Below are positions 5,792 to 11,583 of a DNA stretch of 11,583 nt, one piece after another. The DNA lies in the NCBI GenBank assembly GCA_017382615.1, contig JAFNZX010000314.1:1-11583 (forward strand), in the 5' to 3' direction. The DNA is from Clostridia bacterium (lineage in GTDB: Bacteria; Bacillota; Clostridia; Oscillospirales; CAG-272). Numbering within the stretch: position 1 is the stretch's first letter; every line of letters starts with the position of its first letter. The notes beneath the pieces were generated by a model. It was not told the DNA's origin. It was given only the letters and a program-made list of their open reading frames with translations, and did not search any database. The position numbers and the translations under genes were made by a program.

Positions 5792-6798
5792 TTATCATCA
5801 AGTCCACCCTCGTCTGAAAGGGGATTGGCTGACATTGCTGTTTCCATATCCTTATTTGCCACGTGGGTGTAGATTTGCGTGGTGTTGAGCTGCTCGTGCC
5901 CCAGAATCTCCTTGAGCACGCGCACGTCCACCTCGCCCGATTGGTACATCAAGGTTGCCGCCGTGTGGCGCAGCTTATGTACAGAGTAGTGCTTTGCCCC
6001 CAACCCCGCAAGATCAAGGTACTTGTAAACGGTGTACTGTATGGTCTTGACGCTGATGCGTTGGCAGCGCTCGCTTAAAAACAGCGCTTTGTCGGTGTTC
6101 TTGGCGTATTTTTCTTGCGTGCGTACCTGCATGTATTGCGCAAGGGCTGCGCGGCATGCCTCGTTTAAGTAAATAATGCGCTCCTTGTTTCCTTTGCCGA
6201 CTACGCGCAATGAGCGGTATTCGCGATCAAGATCGGGCAGGGAAATGCCCGCAAGCTCAGAAACACGCATGCCGCAATTGAGAAACAGCGTGATCATGCA
6301 CCAGTCACGCACGCGGTTGGGAGAAGCGGTGTCGTTTTTGATGGCATCCAGCAGCACGCGGCATTCGTCCAAGGAGAGATGCTTGGGCAGAGCCTTTTTC
6401 TTTTTGGGTGTTTCAATGTCTGCAGCAGGATTGATCTCAAGCAGGTGACGCTTGACGGTCAGATACTTGTAAAACGCCTTGATGGCGGAAAGTTTACGTG
6501 CCTTTGCCGCACCTGCGTTGCCGCGCACAGTGCCCGTGTATACCAAAAACTCATAGATGCGGTCAGTGGTAATTCCCTTAATGTAATCGAGATCCACGGG
6601 AGTGATGTCAATCTTTTCAAAATCCTCGCAATCCACGCTGATTTTTTTCTCCTTGGCAATCAGCCAACGGAAAAAGGTGCGCAGATCGGTCAGGTACTCG
6701 CTCACGGTCTTATCCGAGCAACCCTGAATGACGGATTTGTATGAAGCGAAGTCGCGCACGACGACGGGGAACTCCTCTATGTTGACGGTGTAAGCCAT
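5788..6798 (-). CDS. XerC/XerD-type tyrosine recombinase
   Basis: This 336-residue site-specific recombinase has an N-terminal SAM-like core-binding domain (about 14-120, with a KTVSEYLTDLRTFFRWL stretch at 30-46 and AIKAFYKYL at 105-113) and a C-terminal catalytic domain (about 138-325). All catalytic residues are visible: Arg178 in CGMRVSEL, Lys202 in VGKGNKER, His274 and Arg277 in HKLRH, His301 in LGHEQLNTTQIYTH and the nucleophile Tyr310. The start at 6798 has AGAGGTGACA just upstream. No excisionase, phage or transposon gene and no obvious att or dif-like repeat flank it, so it may be a chromosomal Xer protein rather than an element integrase. The size is slightly above standard Xer (about 300), from a longer N-terminus and a 25-residue tail. 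The stop codon lies inside a hairpin-repeat spacer. Confidence 0.9.
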   Translation of the reverse strand: MAYTVNIEEFPVVVRDFASYKSVIQGCSDKTVSEYLTDLRTFFRWLIAKEKKISVDCEDFEKIDITPVDLDYIKGITTDRIYEFLVYTGTVRGNAGAAKARKLSAIKAFYKYLTVKRHLLEINPAADIETPKKKKALPKHLSLDECRVLLDAIKNDTASPNRVRDWCMITLFLNCGMRVSELAGISLPDLDREYRSLRVVGKGNKERIIYLNEACRAALAQYMQVRTQEKYAKNTDKALFLSERCQRISVKTIQYTVYKYLDLAGLGAKHYSVHKLRHTAATLMYQSGEVDVRVLKEILGHEQLNTTQIYTHVANKDMETAMSANPLSDEGGLDDK

Positions 6799-6829
6799 AA
6801 TGTCACCTCTTTTTTAACATTCTATTACT

Positions 6830-6835
6830 ATTATA
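6830..6835 (-). promoter_or_regulatory. -10 box of the recombinase gene promoter
   Basis: On the minus strand GTGTATAATAG contains a perfect TATAAT 31 bases before the recombinase start. No good -35 hexamer lies at the normal distance, only AT-rich sequence, so the promoter may be weak or helped by an activator. Confidence 0.5.
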
Positions 6836-6887
6836 CACCAAGCCGTGATTTTTTAGTGGATAAAGTGTAAACAATCGTCGACCATAC

Positions 6888-6916
6888 TTGTTTTATTTTG
6901 AAATAATCGTTATAAT
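6888..6916 (+). promoter_or_regulatory. Sigma-A promoter of the membrane protein gene
   Basis: TTGTTT (6888-6893), a 17-base spacer and a perfect TATAAT (6911-6916) precede the start codon at 6946 by 29 bases. It is divergent from the recombinase promoter; the two -10 boxes are about 75 bases apart. Confidence 0.75.
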
Positions 6917-6945
6917 GTATGTAATTACAGGAAAACGGAGTTTCT

Positions 6946-7617
6946 ATGAAGAATTTTTTATCCAAGCATTCTTATGATTTTGTGCGCATGCTGCTTGTAC
7001 AGAGCATGATTGGCGGCTTTTTCGGCTTTGCACTCGCCATTGCCGTGACCGGTATCGGCACGCAAAACAGTGAAACCGGCTCTGCCGGAGCAACCAGTGA
7101 AACGCTGCTGCTCGTTACCAGCGTTTGCGCCATTATATTCTATCTCTTCCTTCTGTACGTACAGATCTGGGAGATCGGCGGTAAGGATCAGATGTCGCAC
7201 CAGGTGCGCGGCACCAAGCCCAATATTTATAAGGGGCTTTTAATCGCGCTGTGCGCCAACGTGCCCAATTTCCTTTTGGCAGGCTTGATTACCGTAGGCT
7301 TTGCATTCCCCGAAAACGAGGTGTGCGGCACGATCGGATTTTTTGCAAATCTGATCACCAAGTTTATTCACGGTATGTATCTGGGCATTATCCAGCATGA
7401 ATTTGCAGGCGGGTTTGCCCTGATGAACCAATGGTGGGTATATTTCCTTTTGCCCATCCCCGCCATGCTGACCTCGTTTGCTGCCTATAATATCGGCAGA
7501 CAGGGCTGGCATCTGACCGGCATTTTAGCACCCGTCGTCCCCGCATCCGACCGCCCCACAAGAGAAGAGCGGCGCGAGGCAAAGCGCAAGGCAAGAGAAC
7601 AGAAAAAGCAGAAATAA
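6946..7617 (+). CDS. Multi-pass membrane protein of unknown function
   Basis: I do not recognise this 223-residue protein. It has about five hydrophobic segments that could span the membrane: roughly residues 14-37, 53-76, 95-121, 128-150 and 160-184. A short Ser/Gly/Thr-rich loop sits at 40-52. The C-terminus (200-223) is a strongly basic tail rich in Arg, Lys and Glu that ends in KKQK and is probably cytoplasmic. There are no transporter or enzyme motifs that I can name. The ATG has a CGGAG site six bases upstream and its own promoter, and a terminator follows directly, so it is a single-gene unit. It may be a lineage-specific envelope protein; that is a guess. Confidence 0.7.
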   Translation: MKNFLSKHSYDFVRMLLVQSMIGGFFGFALAIAVTGIGTQNSETGSAGATSETLLLVTSVCAIIFYLFLLYVQIWEIGGKDQMSHQVRGTKPNIYKGLLIALCANVPNFLLAGLITVGFAFPENEVCGTIGFFANLITKFIHGMYLGIIQHEFAGGFALMNQWWVYFLLPIPAMLTSFAAYNIGRQGWHLTGILAPVVPASDRPTREERREAKRKAREQKKQK

Positions 7618-7627
7618 TGAAAAATGA

Positions 7628-7659
7628 CGGCTGCCCACACGGGCAGCCGAAATTTTTTT
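7628..7659. terminator. Bidirectional terminator between convergent genes
   Basis: CGGCTGCCC, loop ACAC and GGGCAGCCG form a perfect nine-pair stem, followed on the plus strand by AAATTTTTTT. On the minus strand the stem is followed by TCATTTTT. It lies between the membrane protein gene and the large secreted protein gene and can serve both. Confidence 0.88.
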
Positions 7660-7660
7660 G

Positions 7661-10345
7661 TTAATGCTTTTTCTTTTTGGTGCAAATTGCAAAGGGAAGT
7701 GCTGCCAAGCCGATCAGAACGATTACGCCGCCCATAATGGACTTGCATCCGCCGGGCTTGATCTCCTCGGTCACATCCTCGCTTGCCTGCTCGGTGCTCT
7801 CTGTGGACTCGGTGGAGGGCACGTACTGCTCGGCAGTCTTGGGATCGATGCAGTTCTGGTAGGTGTAATTGAGTCTGCCCAGAGGAGCTGCATCACCGTC
7901 GGTGTAGAATTGCTCCATGGTCTCAATCTTGCTGTCGCTGTCCGCCCACTTGAACTGCAGCTTAATGCCGCTCGGGTTGGTAATGCCCAGCAAATCCATG
8001 GGCACTGCAATCATCATCTTGTTTTCCTTTGCGCGGTAGTTGACCTCGCCTACAACCTCAAAGGAGTAAGCACCGTCCTTGCCGTTATAGCGTGCTACGG
8101 TGGTGGTAAATTCGTCCTTTGCGCCGTAGTTGATAATGAAGTCATAGCCGTACCAGCCGGTCTCTGTGTTGCAATCCACGTCCACAAACAGCTGCATCCA
8201 GGTGGAGTTGTTGTCAAACATGGTGATATACTCACGAGTCTCTGCGTAGAAGTACACGTTCTTGGTGTCGGCTGTGACCTTGGATGCGAGGATGTCGTTT
8301 CTGCCCGTGGTGTTGGTGTACTTGACTCTGCCAAAGCCGTAAGCGTCACGATCCAGCATATCGTTTGCGGGGTCTGTGTAGGTCACAAGTACCTTTTCCC
8401 AAATGTCAAACGAGCCTGTAACGTTGACTGCGTTGCGTGCGTCCTGCACGATGACGGGAGCTGCGCCCTTGAGTCTTTGAATATTATAGGCAAGCTGCAT
8501 GTAGTAGTTGTCAAAGTAGCCGCCCTTCATCATTTCAGCATCACGCGAGAATTCGGAGGAAGCGCAGTCCACAAAGCCGATCTCACCGGGATAATCCTGT
8601 CTTTGTGCGATCCATTCGTTCCAACCCGTAACCAATACGTAAGGAACGTCAGCCTCAATGGCTCTGTCCCACTGGGACTGGAAGTTCAGACCTTCTACAA
8701 ACGCATTGGGGTTCTTGTCAAGCAGCTTAAAGTAATCGGTACGCGATTTTGCGTTGTTGACCGTTCCGTTAAAGGATCTGCCGAGGTTGGACTTTTCCCC
8801 GTACAGTGCGGAATCCGAGAAGCAAGCCGTGCCAAGGTGCTGCGCAATGGAAACGTTGATAACGCTTGGCTTGCCGTTTGCGTCGTTGTAAACGTTCTGC
8901 GGCCACTCAAAATCCATCCAGGGCCAGCCGTTTTCCTTCATGTCCTCGGTGGGCCATTGATTGAGCTTGATGGTAAAGAAGTCGTTGACGTTCGCCTCGT
9001 AGGGGGCAACGATGGCAGGCTTGCCGTCGATCATATACCAGGTATCGGGGTAGTAACCGGGGGCGTAGATCTCGTCGTAGATCTGCTTGACGCGGATCAC
9101 CGCGTCGGTATTGGTATAGAACATGACCTCGGGTGCGTCATAGCCCTGCTCGTTGAATTCGTGCAGGATTGCCATGAGCTTAAGCGCAATACCGGAATAG
9201 GTGGAAAGGTTGGTCGTGTCAAAGAAGAAGAAATCCACGCCTGCGTTCATCAGCAGCTCAACGTGCTTGCGCATGATGTATTCATCATCGATATAGTAGT
9301 AGCCGTAAAGCGGCTCGTTCCACCAGTGCCAGGAGTGAACGGGACCCCACAGGGGATTGTTCACGTCGCCTGCCTTGTCACCCGAAGCGTCAATGATCTC
9401 CTGCATGTTCTTGACACCGGGGTCGCCGTGCTGACCGTGCCAGAGGAAGTAGAAGATACCAACGTCGTGATCCTCGGTGACTGCGCCCACCTGGGTGGAG
9501 TCGAACAGAGAACGGTCAAGATCGTCCGTGCCTGCGTAGCCGCCGAACAGATTGACCTCATTGTTGGGAACGGTATAGGAAACGGCGTTTTCGCCCGTGC
9601 CGTAGGAGATGGTAGCGTATTTGCCGTCATCGGAGTAGGTGATCTTTAAGGTGCCTTCGTAGTTGTCGTCTGCACCGGGGGTACTTTCCGTGTAAGTGGG
9701 ATCGGGCCATTCGGTCTTGGGCAGTGTAGCTGCCTCCTGCTCCTGCTTTTCCTGGTCGGCAACGTATGCGTGATATTCGTCAAGGTCAAAGTCCTTGGCA
9801 GCCTGCTCGGTTGCAAAGAAGGCAAAATAGCGCAGATCGATCGTATCTCCCGCTTTGATGCCCTGGTGCATATGCAGCGGATCAAAGCGCAGCTGAGAAA
9901 ACGAAACACCGGTCACGTCAGCCCAACCGTCGCAGGGCACGATAATCTTGTGCCACTCACCGTCTGCTTCCCATTGCCATTCCAAATGCGAATTGGGCTC
10001 TTGGGAGAAGCTTACACCGTCAGTTCTTGAAATGTAAATCTCACCCATGACCTTGGCGGTGGTTTTATATTCAACTACCAGATAAGCTGCCTTGTCCACC
10101 GTGATCTCGGGGGTAGGCATGCCCATTGATGGGTCGTTTGCGGATGCCGTAAAGGTGCAGTGTGAACCGTCAGTTGCTTGGTAAGACATATTTCCGACAC
10201 TTGAGAGCTGCTTGGTCAGAGAAGCAGCGGTAAAGTCGAAAATATAGGAGGGAAGAGCCTCCTTTTCCAGTGCAAAAGCGGGAATGCCGGTCATAACACT
10301 CATCACCAAACAAATGCATACTGTAAGTAAAATGATTCTTTTCAC
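7661..10345 (-). CDS. Secreted, membrane-anchored GH71/GH99-like protein with CBM9-like domain
   Basis: The 894-residue product starts with GTG at 10345; CGGAGGC lies eight bases upstream, and residues 1-26 are a signal peptide ending AFALE. Residues about 33-185 look like a carbohydrate-binding beta-sandwich. A Glu/Thr/Pro linker and a small beta region follow (about 190-265). Residues about 290-625 resemble the TIM barrel of GH71/GH99-like and WbsX-like proteins: VGIFYFLWHG (295-304), HSWHWWNEPLYGYY (337-350), AGVDFFFFDTTN (368-379) and VTGWNEW (572-578). These acidic and aromatic clusters are candidate active-site parts; the catalytic pair is not assigned. Residues about 665-830 look CBM9-like (WMQLFVDVDCNTETGWYGYD at 716-735). 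A STESTESTEQ linker leads to PGGC (864-867), a helix (869-888) and KKKK. It probably binds or cleaves polysaccharide at the cell surface. The substrate is unknown, and fold assignments are from motif resemblance only. Confidence 0.75.
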   Translation of the reverse strand: MKRIILLTVCICLVMSVMTGIPAFALEKEALPSYIFDFTAASLTKQLSSVGNMSYQATDGSHCTFTASANDPSMGMPTPEITVDKAAYLVVEYKTTAKVMGEIYISRTDGVSFSQEPNSHLEWQWEADGEWHKIIVPCDGWADVTGVSFSQLRFDPLHMHQGIKAGDTIDLRYFAFFATEQAAKDFDLDEYHAYVADQEKQEQEAATLPKTEWPDPTYTESTPGADDNYEGTLKITYSDDGKYATISYGTGENAVSYTVPNNEVNLFGGYAGTDDLDRSLFDSTQVGAVTEDHDVGIFYFLWHGQHGDPGVKNMQEIIDASGDKAGDVNNPLWGPVHSWHWWNEPLYGYYYIDDEYIMRKHVELLMNAGVDFFFFDTTNLSTYSGIALKLMAILHEFNEQGYDAPEVMFYTNTDAVIRVKQIYDEIYAPGYYPDTWYMIDGKPAIVAPYEANVNDFFTIKLNQWPTEDMKENGWPWMDFEWPQNVYNDANGKPSVINVSIAQHLGTACFSDSALYGEKSNLGRSFNGTVNNAKSRTDYFKLLDKNPNAFVEGLNFQSQWDRAIEADVPYVLVTGWNEWIAQRQDYPGEIGFVDCASSEFSRDAEMMKGGYFDNYYMQLAYNIQRLKGAAPVIVQDARNAVNVTGSFDIWEKVLVTYTDPANDMLDRDAYGFGRVKYTNTTGRNDILASKVTADTKNVYFYAETREYITMFDNNSTWMQLFVDVDCNTETGWYGYDFIINYGAKDEFTTTVARYNGKDGAYSFEVVGEVNYRAKENKMMIAVPMDLLGITNPSGIKLQFKWADSDSKIETMEQFYTDGDAAPLGRLNYTYQNCIDPKTAEQYVPSTESTESTEQASEDVTEEIKPGGCKSIMGGVIVLIGLAALPFAICTKKKKH

Positions 10346-10377
10346 GTAAATTGCCTCCGTTCAAAAATACTTGTTAT

Positions 10378-10406
10378 ATTATAACATGCACAGGAGTGTT
10401 TGTCAA
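10378..10406 (-). promoter_or_regulatory. Consensus sigma-A promoter of the GH-like gene
   Basis: On the minus strand a perfect TTGACA (plus-strand 10401-10406), a 17-base spacer and a perfect TATAAT (plus-strand 10378-10383) lie 32 bases before the GTG start. Full consensus predicts high expression, which suits an abundant surface protein. Confidence 0.85.
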
Positions 10407-10454
10407 TCAATAAGAATTTGGAGTGAAAATTTTTGTAGAATTTGCAAAAAACAC

Positions 10455-10484
10455 TTGCGCACGCAGTGTGCAATCTGCTATAAT
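10455..10484 (+). promoter_or_regulatory. Promoter of the beta-lactamase-like/APH-like operon with overlapping dyad
   Basis: TTGCGC (10455-10460), an 18-base spacer and TATAAT (10479-10484) precede the start at 10515. An inverted repeat TTGCGCAC-GCA-GTGTGCAA (10455-10473, 7 of 8 pairs) covers the -35 box and much of the spacer. That position suits a repressor operator, though no regulator is seen nearby. Confidence 0.6.
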
Positions 10485-10514
10485 AAGGGGGATATATCTT
10501 TCGGAGGTTGTGAT

Positions 10515-11369
10515 ATGAGTCAATACTTGGACATGCTGCGTGCCGAAGCTGCGCGCGTTGGCGGTACGTTTTATAAAATTACCGAAATTCACAAGGGGAA
10601 GATCCAAACTGTCACCTTAAATCAAGGCAATGCTTGCCAGAACAGCTATTCGGTGGCAAAATCCTTTGTTGTCACCGCAATCGGTATGCTGTACGATCAG
10701 GGCTTGATAGATCTTGACGAGCGTATCGTGGATATTTTTGCGAATGAGCTGCCCGAGGGTATGGACGAGAAATGGCAGCACATGACCGTGCATCACGCCA
10801 TGGTGCACGGCTGCGGATTTTCCGAGGGATATCTTGATATCGACGCCATTGACGCAAGCACGCTGGGCACGGACGATTATTTGATGTATCTGTTCAAAAC
10901 CAAGCTGAATTTTGTGCCGGGCACAAAGGGGGCGTACAGTGACGCAGCGTACTATCTGCTCTCGCGCGTGGTCAGCAAAAAGAGCGGTGAGAAGCTGGAC
11001 GATTTTCTCTGGAAGCGTCTGTTTTATCCGCTTGGCTATCGCGAAATGGCGTGGAGCAAGTGTCCCAAAGGCTACCCCATGGGCGCAACGGGGCTTTACA
11101 TCTACACCGAGGATATGGCAAAGCTGGGCGAGCTGTACCTGCGCGGCGGCGTGTGGAACGGTGAGCGCATTTTGTCCGAAGAGTGGTGTGACATCACGCG
11201 CAGACGCGGCTACGAGTTCCATAATATCTGCAGCGGTAAGGCATACGGCAAGGGCGGTGCGTTCGGGCAGTTCTTGCTGTATATCCCCGAGCAGGAAAGA
11301 GTGGTTGCTTGGCATTCCTTTGGCGGCGGAGATCTGCTGCCCGCTATAACGCTGTGGAAAGACGAATGA
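10515..11369 (+). CDS. Serine beta-lactamase-family hydrolase (class C / PBP-like fold)
   Basis: The 284-residue protein belongs to the beta-lactamase/transpeptidase-like family. Ser46 and Lys49 form the SxxK motif in NSYSVAKSF (43-51). The usual YxN motif appears as YSDAAYYLLSRVV (141-153) with Asp in place of Asn, and WHSFGGG (266-272) stands at the KTG/HxG position. I chose the start at 10515 because GGAGG lies seven bases upstream; longer readings cross the promoter. There is no signal peptide, so it is probably cytoplasmic, unlike true beta-lactamases. At 284 residues it is short for class C enzymes. It overlaps the next gene by ATGA. It is more likely an esterase, amidase or peptidase than a resistance enzyme, but the substrate cannot be read from sequence. 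Confidence 0.82.
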   Translation: MSQYLDMLRAEAARVGGTFYKITEIHKGKIQTVTLNQGNACQNSYSVAKSFVVTAIGMLYDQGLIDLDERIVDIFANELPEGMDEKWQHMTVHHAMVHGCGFSEGYLDIDAIDASTLGTDDYLMYLFKTKLNFVPGTKGAYSDAAYYLLSRVVSKKSGEKLDDFLWKRLFYPLGYREMAWSKCPKGYPMGATGLYIYTEDMAKLGELYLRGGVWNGERILSEEWCDITRRRGYEFHNICSGKAYGKGGAFGQFLLYIPEQERVVAWHSFGGGDLLPAITLWKDE

Positions 11370-11583
11370 TCTACGAAAAAATTGTTCAAACAACGCCTAT
11401 CGAAAAGGGCTGGTCGGGGGACAAGAAATACTGTGCTGTAACGGCTGACGGGCAAAAATACCTTCTGCGCATCTCATCCATTGAGCGCGCAGAGCGCAAA
11501 AAGCGAGAGTTTGTGCAAATGCAAAGGGTGGCAGAGCTGGGCATTCCCATGTGCCTGCCCATTGAATGCGGGCTTTGCGAGCA
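11366..11583 (+). CDS. Aminoglycoside phosphotransferase-like kinase (5' part, cut by window end)
   Basis: The ATG at 11366 overlaps the preceding stop by four bases (ATGA), and the frame stays open for 72 codons to the window edge. The visible part reads as the N-lobe of an APH/choline-kinase-type protein: KGWSGDKKYCAV (14-25) resembles the nucleotide-binding loop, KYLLRISSIER (31-41) holds the strand that normally carries the ATP-binding basic residue (Lys or, here, Arg35), and EFVQMQRVAELGIPMCLPI (48-66) is the typical next helix and turn. Such kinases phosphorylate small hydroxyl substrates, in some cases antibiotics. The catalytic HxD motif lies outside the window, so neither activity nor a resistance role can be judged. 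Coupling to the serine hydrolase suggests that they act together. Confidence 0.75.
   Translation, partial: MIYEKIVQTTPIEKGWSGDKKYCAVTADGQKYLLRISSIERAERKKREFVQMQRVAELGIPMCLPIECGLCE

Noticed and set aside
6799..6945. Possible dif or att site beside the tyrosine recombinase
   Set aside because: No dif-like inverted 11-base arms with a 6-base centre, and no direct repeat with the other side of the gene, could be seen.
7658..9649. A 663-residue open frame on the plus strand, opposite the GH-like gene
   Set aside because: It has no ribosome site and no domain. The minus-strand gene has signal peptide, domain motifs, promoter and terminator. The open antisense frame is a by-product of codon bias.
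10371..10514. Longer N-terminus for the beta-lactamase-like protein
   Set aside because: The extension crosses the promoter -10 box at 10479-10484, has no ribosome site and encodes no family sequence.
10515..11583. Antibiotic-resistance cassette
   Set aside because: Family resemblance alone is not enough: no signal peptide on the hydrolase, altered YxN motif, incomplete kinase, and no mobile-element genes nearby.

Overview
The window reads as a chromosomal segment of an anaerobic, low-to-mid GC Firmicute (Bacillota), most likely a gut-type Clostridia/Oscillospirales relative. The pointers are strong AGGAGG-type ribosome sites, near-consensus sigma-A promoters (TTGACA and TATAAT with a 17-base spacer in most cases), lipoproteins with a BspA-type leucine-rich repeat, an ECF sigma/anti-sigma pair of clostridial type, and short hairpin repeats of a kind I associate with Clostridia. 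The lineage is inferred; no rRNA or tRNA gene is present to fix it.

Layout. Positions 1-1518 (minus strand): a small ASRT-family (sensory rhodopsin transducer) protein and, upstream of it, a BspA-like LRR lipoprotein with an Asn/Gln/Gly-rich stalk. Each has its own promoter. A compact divergent control region (about 1490-1754) with repeated GTGCG half-sites separates them from a plus-strand ECF sigma factor gene, which overlaps by ATGA with a membrane-anchored putative anti-sigma factor. The middle of that anti-sigma gene is strikingly AT-rich. A terminator and a MITE-like intergenic repeat follow.

Positions 3610-5738 (plus): an apparent three-gene operon with one promoter and one terminator. 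It holds a DusB-type tRNA dihydrouridine synthase, a response-regulator-like protein with a degenerate receiver and an OmpR-type DNA-binding domain, and a small lipoprotein with two CxxC pairs and a DUF3221-like end. Next come a two-unit hairpin array with ATATCAC spacers and a complete XerC/D-type tyrosine recombinase on the minus strand. A five-helix membrane protein of unknown function is read divergently from the recombinase.

Positions 7628-10406 (minus): an 894-residue secreted, membrane-anchored protein with an N-terminal beta-sandwich-like region, a GH71/GH99-like TIM-barrel candidate, a CBM9-like domain and an unusual C-terminal Gly-Gly-Cys/transmembrane/polylysine tail. Divergent from it, a short serine beta-lactamase-family protein overlaps by ATGA with an aminoglycoside-phosphotransferase-like gene that runs off the right edge.

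Most of the window looks like ordinary core and surface genes, with no phage, CRISPR or insertion-sequence genes. The points most worth follow-up are the surface glycosidase-like protein with its non-LPXTG tail, the mosaic anti-sigma gene, the two kinds of short palindromic repeat, and the candidate operators in the two divergent regions.
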